NCBI GenBank assembly: GCA_006937955.1
Contig: SSNP01000024.1
Location: 5,131,305 to 5,195,304 of the forward strand
Reading direction: 5' to 3'
DNA: 64,000 nt
Source of the DNA: Pachypanchax playfairii
Lineage: Eukaryota > Chordata > Actinopteri > Cyprinodontiformes > Aplocheilidae
Shown in pieces: positions 36,001 through 48,771 of this stretch. The position numbers and the translations under genes are program-made. Each line of letters starts with the position of its first letter. Position 1 is the stretch's first letter. The notes beneath the pieces were generated by a model. That model ran no database searches. It saw only the letters and a list, made by a program, of their open reading frames with translations, and had not been told where the DNA came from.

Positions 36001-37159
36001 TGGGAATTGTTCTGAAAAAAGTTGGGAACTGCTGCTTGTCTGACAGGCAGGAACAGGTGGCATAATGGCTCACCTAAAGTAAAATAAAGATCAATAAAAC
36101 TTTTTAGCCAGATTATTTATTTAGAATAGCTGAAAGCCATTTTATTGGCAAAAAATTTAAACTCATTACCAAGGGGATGTTGAATGACCCAATGATGTGC
36201 GACATACTCATGGATGGAGTGGATCCAGATTCTCCAACAGCAGTCAGCACCTTCCCAGACTGAGAACAGTTGCTTTCTTTGTAAAACACTGGATCCTGGC
36301 CATTTGATATTTGAAATGCAACATGTGCAGCTACAGGCACTGAGGCACAGGAGTCATAGATCTGATATCCAAGTCTGATGCCAGGCAGCAGCTCCATGTT
36401 GTTGTTTATTTCCTCAATAGCAAAGATCATTGCGCGAGAAAAGCGTAATTCTCGTGCATCAATGCTGAACAAAATTAAGCAGGTTAGTGCTGACATTGAC
36501 AAAATAACAGTAATAAAATGCACTTTCTCTCTAAAACACCCACTATAAAACCAGTCTGTTATTCTAAGTGTCAATTCACAGTGTAAAAAAAAATCTTGAT
36601 TGACTGAATTAAATCAATTAAATATGAAAATGGTTCACAATCAAGTTCAAAAGTATTAAAATGTATAGATCAAGAATCTTTCATCATGATTAAGGATTAT
36701 GCTATTTGAAAACAGTTTGGATTCAAAAATAAATATACATCTTGTTTTTATTGGTTTCTGTAGTTTTACAGTCTACATAGCAACAACTCACATAATTCCT
36801 GCTCTTGTATATTTAGCATCTTTTTCACCACTTCACCCTCTTACTAACCTTCCGGTGCACCTCGAAGGTTCAGGCTTGGTGGTATAGTTATTAATCACTG
36901 AATAAAGTTTGTAGTGAATAGAAAAAATACCTCCAATAACAATATCACCATCCATCGAGAATTCAGGTAAACGAGGGGTACCCTGCAAAATACATTTTGT
37001 TGATGAAGCCTCTGTACTGACACCAGTACCATTCAGAGCCTCTATAGGCTCAGTCCTTTGTCTTAAACCATCCAGAGAATCACTCAAAACAGCAATTGTT
37101 ATCAGATTCAGCAAATTTACAGCAAATGTCAAGACACTAATGAGAGTCCACATGTCCAT
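33014..37159 (-). CDS. Olfactory class C GPCR (OlfC / V2R-like), gene A3, intact
   Basis: Exons in transcript order: 36849-37159, 36170-36464, 35784-36073, 35288-35583, 34788-34993, 34467-34688, 33989-34112, 33014-33912, joining to 880 residues. The start MDMWTLISVL gives a hydrophobic leader; a second Met two codons later is equally possible. Its leader and exon 4 are the most diverged of the minus-strand group-A genes: the segment between WIGSE and WEDAF reads SWVTDPFMVGFNFYAGSIG. TGACGTA lies 62-68 bp upstream. Flytrap, 124-bp cysteine-rich exon and single 7TM exon are all present. Expected role: amino-acid odorant receptor, possibly with a ligand range different from its neighbours. Confidence 0.92.
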
Positions 37160-37190
37160 TCCTTACTGTCTGCATTTGGGTGTATGTTTG

Positions 37191-37227
37191 TTTATATTGG
37201 TTTTTGCACCTCCTCTGTCATACGTCA
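37191..37227 (-). promoter_or_regulatory. A3 proximal promoter: TGACGTA and weak TATA-like box
   Basis: TGACGTA on the minus strand at 37221-37227, 62-68 bp before the ATG. An AATATAAA string lies at 37191-37198, nearer to the ATG than in A2, A4 and A5. 37228-37890 shows no gene. Confidence 0.5.
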
Positions 37228-37889
37228 CATTGTTTGTTCACAGAAACAAGCCTCCCATGTTCACTGATCTTTGACTGGTATTTTTCAGGGATTTTACATT
37301 TGCATCTTTTCTAATGTATATCTCTATCTCTTTACTAATTGTTTAATTCTACTTTTCTGAGTATCAGAAATGATTATTTTTCTTCATTTTTTTATTCAAC
37401 CTATTTTACAACCTTCCTTTACACATGCATCTACACCAAATTGTTTTGCTTTTATTACATTAAATGGAATAATTGTCTATACAAATGAAATTAGATGGTT
37501 ATATTGATTAAATATACTGATTTGTATTTATTTTGGTTGAAAATGTCTTTGATTTGATTATAAATTTGCTTTAACATGTTCACTGTCAGTGTAAAGTGAC
37601 ACAAAGAAAATAACACACAAGGCATCAAAGCAAAACCAAGAGGATAATAAACACTGAAGAGAACCCTATACAGAAATATTAAAGACAGGGAAACACGTAA
37701 AAAGGACTAAGTAACCAATAGCGCGATGAAAAAATACATTTGGGGAATATTTTGAGGGGGGAAGAAACACTGAAGACAAATACAAAAATCCCCACAAAGA
37801 AAGTAAATCAAAATTTTAACCAAGAAATGAAATACGAACCAATAGTAGTACACTGCCAGGCCCAAAAAATGTTGCACCAGAAATAAAAA

Positions 37890-38165
37890 AAGGGTCATAC
37901 ACTCTAATATTTTGTTGAAACATCTTCAGCTTTGATTACAGAATGCATTCACTGTGGCATTGTTTCGATAAGCTTCTGCAATGTCACAAGTTGTATTTCC
38001 ATCCAGTGTTGCATTAATTTTTCACCAACACAGTCTGACCGTTGCGCAAAAACCTTCTCCAGCACATCCCAAAGATTTTCAATGGGGATAAGGTCTGGAC
38101 TTTGTGGAGGCCAATCCATGTGTGAAAATGATGTCTCATGCTCCCTGAACCACTCTGATTCAATA
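37890..38165 (-). mobile_element. Tc1/mariner transposase C-terminal relic
   Basis: The minus strand encodes MDWPPQSPDLIPIENLWDVL, the catalytic DDE-domain end of Tc1-like transposases, then GEKLMQHWMEIQLVTLQKLI. The upstream two-thirds of the gene is replaced by another repeat at 38165-38335. Confidence 0.8.
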
Positions 38166-38335
38166 TCTTGCCCAAGAAAGCATAGCCTCTGCCCGGACTC
38201 AGAATAGAGCCCCAGTGTCTTGATCAAAAGAGAACTTAGGTTTAGTGGCTTACCCAAGGATACTACAACACATAGCCTGCCCGGACCAGGAATCAAACCC
38301 CGATCTCCTTTTCCATTAGGCTACAGCCGCCACCA
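38165..38335. repeat. Short dispersed repeat inserted in the Tc1 relic
   Basis: CTTGCCCAAGAAAG...GGAATCAAACCCCGATCTCC...GGCTACAGCCGCC resembles a widespread fish repeat whose end carries a tRNA B-box-like string. I cannot assign a family. Confidence 0.4.
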
Positions 38336-38416
38336 CAAAAAAAGCTGAAATTATCTAAAGTAAAAGAAACCTTAAACATAAACAACTAAAAACAAGGATC
38401 GAGATAACACTACGGC

Positions 38417-38690
38417 CACCATGGTTTTGAGACGGAAAAGAGTAGAGTGCTCTCTCTGGGTTGAGGATGAGGACCTACCTCAAGTGGAGGAGTTAAAGTA
38501 TCTCGGGCTCTTGTTCACAAATGAGGGAAAACTGGAGCGTGAGATTGACAGGCGGATCGGTTCAGCTTCTGCAGTGATGCGGGTGCTGTACCGGTCTGGT
38601 GGTGAAAAGGCAGTTGAGCCAAAAAGCTCTCGATTTAGTAGTTGATCTACGTTCCTACCCCCATCTATGGTCACCTTGTCGTCCCGTAGG
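38417..38690 (+). mobile_element. LINE reverse-transcriptase fragment
   Basis: Encodes LPQVEELKYLGLLFTNEGKL and EREIDRRIGSASAVMRVLYR, the RT thumb-side region seen also at 22239-22532. It is cut at both ends. 38690-39835 shows no gene. Confidence 0.75.
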
Positions 38691-39835
38691 GGCGCATTTG
38701 ATTTTCACTAAACGCCTCACAGCATTATCCAAAAGCATTAGCCATCCGCACAGTACACCTCTAAATCAACCAAGCATTCGTGTGCATGTATCCGGAAGAA
38801 CTACAGCCGGCCAGCATTTATGAATTGTTTACAAAGCTGCCAAGAAACATGAAACCGAAACAATTAAAATAGATAAATAAACAGAGAAATTGTAGAAATG
38901 TAACTCATCCATGAAGTGTACATCATAACAAAGGTGGCGTGCGTGCATGTATTATAGCCGACACTTGCTATCATTGCTATCGTATCATGGACACAGAGGG
39001 GAGGGACTTAAAAGAGCAACAATTTTTTTCAGCCTCAGTGGCGCCCTCTGTGGAAAAACTCTGGATTGTTTCTTTAAAACATTGGCAATAAAAAAACACA
39101 ACAAAGAGCTGAAAACTAACCGGCAAACTTGAAAAAAATATTCCTACTACTAAACAAAAACAGAACAAAACTCCAATAAAATGAAATATATCTCATTTTT
39201 AGTATTTAGAGTTTTTGAAAGACGGTCTATGTATATTTACCTGAGTAAATCTTTTATTTTTTCAGAGAGATGCATATTTCTTAAAATATAGTGGATCAAT
39301 TTTACTGCACGTGACATAAAAAGAGCAATGATTACCTGAAGAGGCTAAGATATGAATCCAAGATTCTATCTCCTATTTCAATCCAGTTTAGCTTGAGAAG
39401 CTTCCATTTAGCTGTTCAAATTGGAAATTATACTAACAAATATGTATTTATAAAATATATATCAGATTGCTCTTTTTGCCATTTTGAGCACATGTCCCTT
39501 AAAAGGTTTATGCCCTGGATGTCACTGACAGTCTAACAAAAGACGATGAAGCCCTGGAAAGTATATTTTTATTAAGACATTTTTGCCAAAATAAGAAGCA
39601 GAAAAAAAAGAAGTTGTCAGCATAACCAAAAATAACTAAGAGTATAAATAAAATTTATAAGGAAACAGTGAAATGAGAACAATAAGAAGAATGTCATGTA
39701 AAAGAAACCCTAATACTGTGTATGATTAGACAAATAATTGTTTTGCAGTTGAAATGTTTTCCTTTCAGACTCACTATTCTATCCTTAAAATGTTGTAATT
39801 TTTTAGCCCCTGCAGAAAAAAAAAAAAATTTATAC

Positions 39836-40795
39836 TAGGGATGTGCAGATCGATACTAAAAGATTGGTACCTCCGATTCAAGCTTTTTATGTTTTGAAAT
39901 CGATTATCTTATTAAAATATTGATATTTTAGTACTTTTAAGTCAATATATAGTTTGTCACTAGCTGGAAAATTGTAAAATCATGTTCAGTTAGTCGGAAC
40001 TACTTCTTCTTCCGCCTAGCAAAGTGCATGACGTTACAGTATAAAAGCAGAACGACGCAGAGCAGCGCACCTTACCTGTTGCTGCAGTCCACTTCCTGAC
40101 AGCTAGAATTAACACGGCAGAACAAACACCATCATGTGTGGAGCAACTTTAGTGTCCCAAACAGCATCAATGCTGTACGTAACGTGTATGAAGACTGTTA
40201 GTTGTTCACCGGTAGCATGCTATGTGCTTTTACACTGGCAGGATCTGTGGAGGAAGTCTACTGGGTGTACTATCAAAATAAAAGCCCTAACTTCCAGTCA
40301 AGAGTTACAGATGATGTGTAGAAAATTAACTTTCCTTCTCCAAATGGATGCAGTAACTCGGTGTTCCTGTCCTTAAAATGACTGAACTAAAATGTGGAAA
40401 CACTATAAACATCATGAAACATTTAAAAATAAATCATAAGACAGAATATGAAGATGTCATGATCAGAGAGAGGAGAGGAAGGATCAGGCCCTGAGAGTGA
40501 AACAAACGTCTCTCTTGAAATCCTTCAAAGATCCAAGTAGGACAAAATGTTGAGTTGTTGACACTTTTTGCACCATTTCTAAATTGGGGAAAGTGATTTA
40601 AATCATCTGGTATTTAGATATTTATTTGAGTTAGTTAAATGAGAACAGCCACTTAAATACACTACTTTTAAAATGTAATTTTCAAACAAAACATTATTTA
40701 GCAAAGAATCGGTATCAGATCGATAACACCGATACTGGTCTGAAATTTACTTGGTATCGGATCGGAAAGAAAATTAGTGGAATCACACATCACCA
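39836..40795 (+). mobile_element. hAT-like element with BED-finger relic
   Basis: The ends TAGGGATGTGCAGATCG and the complement of TTGGTGATGTGTG are hAT-like. The interior has repeated GATCGAT/CGATAC strings and a short frame (40134-40376) starting MCGATLVSQTASMLYV, reminiscent of a BED zinc finger (CGA.L....S.SMLYHL). The frame has lost its remaining zinc ligands and there is no transposase body. Confidence 0.45.
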
Positions 40796-40896
40796 ATTTT
40801 TACATATTTGTTGGAAAAAACAAAAAAAATTAGGTTGCAATATGCATATGATATAAAGCTATAAAAAAGGGTTATAAAAGCTCTAATATTATATGT

Positions 40897-43800
40897 TTAG
40901 TTTTTGTTCATGAGATATTTCTTGGAATTCTTCTCAGGCTGAAATAATATAATGAAGCACTTTGGAGCAAATATACACAGTATCAGTCCAAAACTGGAGG
41001 CCAGAATAGCAAATATCTCCACAGCTACAGTGAACTTTCCAGGAGAGCTGACATATGCTGGGATGAAGGTGATCCAGACTGCACAGAATATCAACATGCT
41101 GAAGGTTATCATCTTGGCTTCATTAAAATTATCAGGTAGTTTTCGAGCTAGAACAGCTAACACAAAGCAAAACAAAGCCAGCAGGCCAATGTACCCGAGT
41201 ACAGCCCAGAACCCAACAGCAGAGCCTAATGCACATTCCAGGATGATCTTCTCCTTGTATGTACTTAGATTCTTCATTGGGAAGGGGGGGCTCAGAACCA
41301 ACCAAACAGTACATATTAAAACTTGGATAAATGTGAGAGACACTACTGTCATTCTTTGTTGTGGAGGCCCAAACCATTTCATGACATTACTACCTGGAAG
41401 TGTAGCTTTAAAGGCCATTAAAACCACCACAGTTTTCCCAAGTACACAAGAGATACAGAGAACAAAGATGATACCAAACGCTGTGTGTCGCAGCATGCAG
41501 GACCAATCAGAGGGAGCTCCAATGAAAGTTAATGAACATAAGAAACACAGAGTGAGAGAGAAGAGCAGCAGGAAGCTCAGCTCAGAGTTGTTGGCTCTGA
41601 CAATTGGAGTTGTTCTGTGATGAAAGAAAATGGCTGCTGTTATGATGGCCAGACAGGCTCCACTAACAGAGAATGCAGCCAGGATGATCGCCAAGACCTC
41701 ATCAAAGGAAAGAAACTCTACAGGTTTGGGGAAACAAGCATCTCTTTGTTCATTAGGCCAGAATTCACTTTGACATGGGAAGCAATCAGGAGAATCTAAA
41801 CAAAAAAACAAAACAAATAACCATCGTCAGTACAGTGATTTTTATTGATTTAAACATGCACATGTTTTGATGTTACCTGTTTTATTACTGATCTCTCCTT
41901 CAGGACATGGTATACAATCATAGCAGCAGATGGGTTTTCCTTTCTGCAACACTTTACGAGTTCCTGGAGGACAACTCTCAGAGCACACTGACACTGGTAC
42001 CTGTTATAGAGACATAAAGGAAAGACAGAAATTTAACAGGCAGTTTTTCATGTTTTGATATAAATAAAATTTTTAAAGACTCAAATTAAATTCTTTACTT
42101 GTTTACCACCATCAACCCAGGTTATGTTCCTGTTGATATGAAACTCTTGGCCTTTTGGCAGTGATGCATCATAGTGTCCTACTGTTACCAGCTCAATAAC
42201 TCCACTCTCACTCTTCTGCCAGTTGATCAGCTCATAAAAGGCAACAGGATCCCCGTTTGCATCAAATGACACATGATAACCATTTCTTGAAAAGTTTATA
42301 TTTTTTAGTGCAGTTAAAATCTGTGAAGGTTAAACAAGAAAGAAAAGGAAATCACAGGCAATTTATTTAATTCAAAATACAGGACTTTATGGTTAACAAC
42401 GTCCACAACACTTTTTTTTAATCACAGCTGACCTGCTTGGACCCCAGTCTGATGTTTTTTTCACACTGAGAGATGAGATTTGTTTCCTCACACACTGCAT
42501 TATGAATAGCATGAGCTATTGCATAAACTGCCTTGTACACAAGGTTTGAAGCTCTTAACTGAGAGGTATCAGTGTACGGGCTTTTGAGAGTTTTTATGTC
42601 TTCAGTTCCATCACACGCGCTCTTCTCTAGATCAGCAGCTAACATAAAATTATAAGCAAATCATTTAATATGGCAAAATAAAATAACTAATTTGTATGAT
42701 TTCATCTACACAAAACTAATAGTTTTTGCATAATAACTTTAGTTGCTTTAGATTAGTTTGATGTTCATCTAATGTGAGAATATAACCTGAGCCATCAAGT
42801 TTCATTTTAAAAACCTGAAATTATGTTTATGTACACAAGAGCAGTTGATATTTTAAATACACAAATACAGCTCTGATGTGAGTAATGAAGTGCTCAATGC
42901 TCAGCAATTTTTTTTCATGTCATTACATTCAACTTTTTAAAACTTATTTGTGTAATCCTCCTCACTGTTTGTCAAGCTGCAGTTGAAAGCATCTTCCCAG
43001 AACTCAGTGAGGGTTGAAGAAGCAGCGACTTCAGAGGGAGAAAGATCCAGCAGAAACTCTCTCAGTCCTGGGATGACAGACTGCTGAATAGCAACTCCGA
43101 TGGCTCCAGCACAGAAACTGAAGCTCATCAAAGGTGAATCGGTTATCCAGCCTTCACTTCCAATCCACTGACGAGATGGTGGAGGATCCAGAGCCAGCTC
43201 CTCTAACAATACCTTCATATCTCCATTTGCTACAAATGCAACAATAACCATTGCAGTTGATCTGGCGAGACATAAAAATAGTTTGTTTTTGGATGTAGAC
43301 CACAATTATCTAAAAGTGCCTATGTAAGTATGTATTTTGTGTCACAGATCATTGAACACTGAATCTGTGTTTTCATTTACACATTTAAAGAATTTATAAA
43401 AATTATCATAAAAATGCCAGGTTGATATAATAAGTAAGCTTTTAATAGTATTTGTTTGTTTGTTTTTTCCTTTTTCATGAGTCGCTTAATACATTTATGA
43501 ATGTCAGCTTGAAATCATACAAAATATACAATCTCAATCAGTAAGTCAGAAACCTGCGAATAGCAATATCAACAAAAAGATACGCAATTAAAATTAGTGA
43601 GTTAAAAACCTGCGGATAACATCAGCTACTCTCTTGATTTTGCTACGTGGGTCAGTCCGAAAGAGGGCTTCAGAGTACTCCACACAGATTCCCTCAGTCT
43701 GTGCGGCAGCAAGAAAAGAGGCCATGCCAAAGTTTCCATAATCTGAGTCTGAGCGGACAGCACCTATCCATGTCCACCCAAAGTGTTTCACCAGTTTGGC

Positions 43801-45043
43801 CAGAGCATCAGCTTGAAACTGATCACTGGGAATTGTTCTGAAGAAAGTCGGGTACTGCTGTTTATCTGACAGGCAGGCACAGGTGGCAAAGTGACTCACC
43901 TGAAGAAAGAAAAAACATGAACTTGCTTTTCTAAACATAAACAATATATAATATAGATCTTTGGATACCCTGACACTAATTTAGTTTTCTTACCTGAGGG
44001 ATGTTGAAAGGCCCAACAATGCGTGACATGCTGATGGATGGTGATGATCCAGAATCTCCAACAACAGCAATTGCCTCACCTGACAGGGAACAATTGTTGT
44101 CTTTGTAAAACACAGGATCCTGACCATTTAAAAGCTGAAACCCCACATGTGCTGCCATGAGCACTGAGGCACATGTATCATAGATCTGATAACCTAGTTT
44201 GATGCCTGGCAGCAGCTCCGTGCTGTTGTTTATCTCCTCAATAGCAAAGATCATTGTACGAGCGAAGCGCAGATTCCTGGAATTAAAGCTGCAAGGAATA
44301 AACCAGGTGACAGCAGGTTTTTAGACAACACAGATTGAAAAAAAATCCGAACCTAAAAATCGACTTGCAAGTTCAATAATGTTTCATTTCATTTGTAAAT
44401 GAAATGCTATATTGAAAATTTGTGTAACAGATATTTTCAAATAAACAATTAAAACAAATGTATATTGATTAAATACTTATTGATACAAGTAATCAAAACA
44501 TATTATGAACTTTTAAAGTAAAAGAGCATTTAACTTGTCATTCATGAATTGGTATTTAGTCATTTGTAGTAACAGATAACATGAAAATTGTAAAATTCTG
44601 CTAATCAAAAAGCAAAGGTTAACAAATATACATATATCTTTACTACAACATCACAGTAAAACTTTTGAGCAAATTCCATCATTTTTATTAACATACTGCT
44701 GACATTCTTTTCCACCAACTTCCCCTCGTACTAACCTCCCTGTGCACCTTGGAGGCTCAGGCTTAGTGGTGAAGTTATTAATCACAGTGTGTACATTGTA
44801 GTGAATGAAAAAAACACCCGCAATAACAAAATCTCCATCCTTTGAGAAGACAGGTAAAGAAGGGGTACCCCGCAAAGTACATTTCAGTGATGAAGTCTCA
44901 GCACTGACTCTAGCGTCACTACCAGCATCTGTTAGATCAATCCTCTTTTTCAGAGCTTCAAGAGAACCACCTGAGACAGCTGACATCATCTCCAATAAAC
45001 TCACTGCTAATTTCAAACCAAGAAACAGAGTCCTGATTTCCAT
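40897..45043 (-). CDS. Olfactory class C GPCR (OlfC / V2R-like), gene A4, intact
   Basis: Exons in transcript order: 44736-45043, 43994-44288, 43610-43899, 42966-43261, 42433-42638, 42099-42320, 41877-42000, 40897-41795, joining to 879 residues. Domains by residue: leader 1-30, flytrap to about 539, cysteine-rich linker 540-580, 7TM 581-850, short tail ending LMNKN. SHFATCACLS, IPSDQF and SDSDYG are conserved. TATA-like and TGACGTA motifs sit at standard distances. Intron 2 is nearly identical to that of A5, showing a recent duplication. A second copy of its exons 1-3 at 46433-47831 is probably an assembly error. Expected role: amino-acid odorant receptor. Confidence 0.93.
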
Positions 45044-45085
45044 TCCTCAAGTATCTGTATTTGGGTGTGAGTGTGTTTCTTCTGC

Positions 45086-45109
45086 TTTATAAAACTGAGT
45101 TCTACGTCA
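45086..45109 (-). promoter_or_regulatory. A4 proximal promoter: TATA-like box and TGACGTA
   Basis: TTTATAAA at 45086-45093 (43-50 bp before the ATG) and TGACGTA at 45103-45109 (60-66 bp), exactly as in A2 and A5. The segment repeated at 47874-47897 belongs to the artefactual duplicate. Confidence 0.6.
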
Positions 45110-45222
45110 GGTTGTTTTTCATTATAAACATGATGACCTCAACCATCAATTTGTAGTTACATCTCCAATTACTTTATGAGGACAGAATTCCCACACTCTG
45201 TGTGTTTTTTCTCATTTCTTAA

Positions 45223-45755
45223 AGAGGCCCTTCCATTAAATTTTTTTTTTCTGAGGTTTCTGTTGAATATTTTAGCTCCACAGGTGTTCTTACCTTCATA
45301 GTGGGTGTGAAAACAGGTCAACAAATTCTCTATCAGTTTTTAGGTCTCAAACTACGCAGGTAGCGATAAAACCTGAGTTCTCTCGAGTTCAAACGGCTTG
45401 TATCTGTTTCGTCACAACTCCTTTGCTTGTTAGTATTTGTCAGCTCCCGCAGTTGAAACCATGCTTAGCATGCTGCTGCCAAAAGCTGTAGCATAAGACG
45501 TAACAAACCGGAAGACACAACGCCTGCTGTTGCCATGCGCAGCGGGGCAGGAAACATTATACCGTGCTCTCATAGGCTAGTTGTTAGTCAATCTGAGTCC
45601 AGCAAATTCAAATAATGAATATTAATGAGTTGCTGCCAAAGCCTGATGAAGCCTGCTGAATCTTGACGCAGATATTTTGAAAGGTCTGTTAATCAGTGTT
45701 TCCTAACCTTTTTTAGATAACCACAAAGTCATGAAATCTTTGTGAAATGGCCTTT
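45223..45755 (+). mobile_element. MITE family R, full copy upstream of A4
   Basis: Starts AGAGGCCCTTCC after TTAA (45219-45222) and ends with GGCCTTT. The internal strings GTCAGCTCCCGCAGTTGAAA and CTCATAGGCTAG are shared with the other family R copies. Confidence 0.7.
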
Positions 45756-45983
45756 ATAAAATGGCATCCTTAAGCATCAGAGATCCCCTCCATATGATGT
45801 CTTATTTTCATTTATTACAGACAAGCTTTACATATACACCTTCCTTAGATTTCCTCAGTGACAACATTGTTTAACCACATCATGGAAATGGAGTGTATTC
45901 AAGTGTGCTCAGCCAAAGTAAATATCTCGTTGAAATGCAAGGCAGTTAACAATTAATGAAAGCAGGCCTACTTGATATACATT

Positions 45984-46405
45984 TGTAACCAAAAGTTTAA
46001 AGAATAACACACATTTTGTTTTCATAAAGTTTGTGATGTGATGTATTGAAGTATAATTACAAGCAATTCACAAGTTTGAAAGGCTTTTATTGGCAGTTTC
46101 ATCGCATTCATGAAAAAAAAATCAATATTTGCTGTGTGCCCTTCTTTTTCAATACCTCTGCAATACGCTCTCGCATGCTGTCAATCAACTGGGCTAAATC
46201 CTGACTGATGGCAGCTCATTCTTTCATAATTGCTGCTTGAAATTTGTCAGAATTAATGGGTTTTTATTTGTCCACCCACCTCTTGAAGATTGACCACAAG
46301 TCCTTTTTTGGTTTTAGGGTCTGGGGAGTTTCCTGGCTATGGACCCAAAATTTCAATGTTTGTTCACCAAGTCACTTAATTATCACTTTGGCCTTATGGC
46401 ACGGT
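45984..46405 (-). mobile_element. Tc1/mariner element, cut by the sequence gap
   Basis: The same element as at 48772-49950: the C-terminal part of a Tc1-like transposase read on the minus strand (QLIDSMRERIAEVLKKKG). It stops at the N run. Confidence 0.8.
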
Positions 46406-46432
46406 NNNNNNNNNNATGTGTATAAGAGACAG
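46406..46432. other. Assembly gap followed by Tn5/Nextera mosaic-end adapter
   Basis: Ten Ns (46406-46415) are followed by ATGTGTATAAGAGACAG (46416-46432), which is 17 of the 19 bases of the Tn5 mosaic end used in Nextera libraries. Genomic sequence resumes at 46433 inside exon 3 of A4. This is sequencing-library DNA, not fish DNA. Confidence 0.95.
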
Positions 46433-47831
46433 ACGTGGGTCAGTCCGAAAGAGGGCTTCAGAGTACTCCACACAGATTCCCTCAGTCTGTGCGGCAGCAA
46501 GAAAAGAGGCCATGCCAAAGTTTCCATAATCTGAGTCTGAGCGGACAGCACCTATCCATGTCCACCCAAAGTGTTTCACCAGTTTGGCCAGAGCATCAGC
46601 TTGAAACTGATCACTGGGAATTGTTCTGAAGAAAGTCGGGTACTGCTGTTTATCTGACAGGCAGGCACAGGTGGCAAAGTGACTCACCTGAAGAAAGAAA
46701 AAACATGAACTTGCTTTTCTAAACATAAACAATATATAATATAGATCTTTGGATACCCTGACACTAATTTAGTTTTCTTACCTGAGGGATGTTGAAAGGC
46801 CCAACAATGCGTGACATGCTGATGGATGGTGATGATCCAGAATCTCCAACAACAGCAATTGCCTCACCTGACAGGGAACAATTGTTGTCTTTGTAAAACA
46901 CAGGATCCTGACCATTTAAAAGCTGAAACCCCACATGTGCTGCCATGAGCACTGAGGCACATGTATCATAGATCTGATAACCTAGTTTGATGCCTGGCAG
47001 CAGCTCCGTGCTGTTGTTTATCTCCTCAATAGCAAAGATCATTGTACGAGCGAAGCGCAGATTCCTGGAATTAAAGCTGCAAGGAATAAACCAGGTGACA
47101 GCAGGTTTTTAGACAACACAGATTGAAAAAAAATCCGAACCTAAAAATCGACTTGCAAGTTCAATAATGTTTCATTTCATTTGTAAATGAAATGCTATAT
47201 TGAAAATTTGTGTAACAGATATTTTCAAATAAACAATTAAAACAAATGTATATTGATTAAATACTTATTGATACAAGTAATCAAAACATATTATGAACTT
47301 TTAAAGTAAAAGAGCATTTAACTTGTCATTCATGAATTGGTATTTAGTCATTTGTAGTAACAGATAACATGAAAATTGTAAAATTCTGCTAATCAAAAAG
47401 CAAAGGTTAACAAATATACATATATCTTTACTACAACATCACAGTAAAACTTTTGAGCAAATTCCATCATTTTTATTAACATACTGCTGACATTCTTTTC
47501 CACCAACTTCCCCTCGTACTAACCTCCCTGTGCACCTTGGAGGCTCAGGCTTAGTGGTGAAGTTATTAATCACAGTGTGTACATTGTAGTGAATGAAAAA
47601 AACACCCGCAATAACAAAATCTCCATCCTTTGAGAAGACAGGTAAAGAAGGGGTACCCCGCAAAGTACATTTCAGTGATGAAGTCTCAGCACTGACTCTA
47701 GCGTCACTACCAGCATCTGTTAGATCAATCCTCTTTTTCAGAGCTTCAAGAGAACCACCTGAGACAGCTGACATCATCTCCAATAAACTCACTGCTAATT
47801 TCAAACCAAGAAACAGAGTCCTGATTTCCAT
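46433..47831 (-). pseudogene. Duplicate A4 exons 1-3, probably artefactual
   Basis: Exon 1 at 47524-47831, exon 2 at 46782-47076 and a truncated exon 3 at 46433-46687. All are identical to A4 and no downstream exons follow. It should not be counted as a further receptor gene. Confidence 0.85.
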
Positions 47832-48010
47832 TCCTCAAGTATCTGTATTTGGGTGTGAGTGTGTTTCTTCTGCTTTATAAAACTGAGTTCTACGTCAGGT
47901 TGTTTTTCATTATAAACATGATGACCTCAACCATCAATTTGTAGTTACATCTCCAATTACTTTATGAGGACAGAATTCCCACACTCTGTGTGTTTTTTCT
48001 CATTTCTTAA

Positions 48011-48543
48011 AGAGGCCCTTCCATTAAATTTTTTTTTTCTGAGGTTTCTGTTGAATATTTTAGCTCCACAGGTGTTCTTACCTTCATAGTGGGTGTGAAA
48101 ACAGGTCAACAAATTCTCTATCAGTTTTTAGGTCTCAAACTACGCAGGTAGCGATAAAACCTGAGTTCTCTCGAGTTCAAACGGCTTGTATCTGTTTCGT
48201 CACAACTCCTTTGCTTGTTAGTATTTGTCAGCTCCCGCAGTTGAAACCATGCTTAGCATGCTGCTGCCAAAAGCTGTAGCATAAGACGTAACAAACCGGA
48301 AGACACAACGCCTGCTGTTGCCATGCGCAGCGGGGCAGGAAACATTATACCGTGCTCTCATAGGCTAGTTGTTAGTCAATCTGAGTCCAGCAAATTCAAA
48401 TAATGAATATTAATGAGTTGCTGCCAAAGCCTGATGAAGCCTGCTGAATCTTGACGCAGATATTTTGAAAGGTCTGTTAATCAGTGTTTCCTAACCTTTT
48501 TTAGATAACCACAAAGTCATGAAATCTTTGTGAAATGGCCTTT
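48011..48543 (+). mobile_element. MITE family R (duplicate of 45223-45755)
   Basis: Same sequence as 45223-45755, shifted by 2,788 bp, as part of the duplicated block. Confidence 0.7.
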
Positions 48544-48771
48544 ATAAAATGGCATCCTTAAGCATCAGAGATCCCCTCCATATGATGTCTTATTTTCATT
48601 TATTACAGACAAGCTTTACATATACACCTTCCTTAGATTTCCTCAGTGACAACATTGTTTAACCACATCATGGAAATGGAGTGTATTCAAGTGTGCTCAG
48701 CCAAAGTAAATATCTCGTTGAAATGCAAGGCAGTTAACAATTAATGAAAGCAGGCCTACTTGATATACATT

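Noticed and set aside
46433..47831. A separate receptor gene or real pseudogene between A4 and A5
   Set aside because: It is identical to A4 exons 1-3 and sits directly after an adapter sequence and Ns, so it is better explained as an assembly error.
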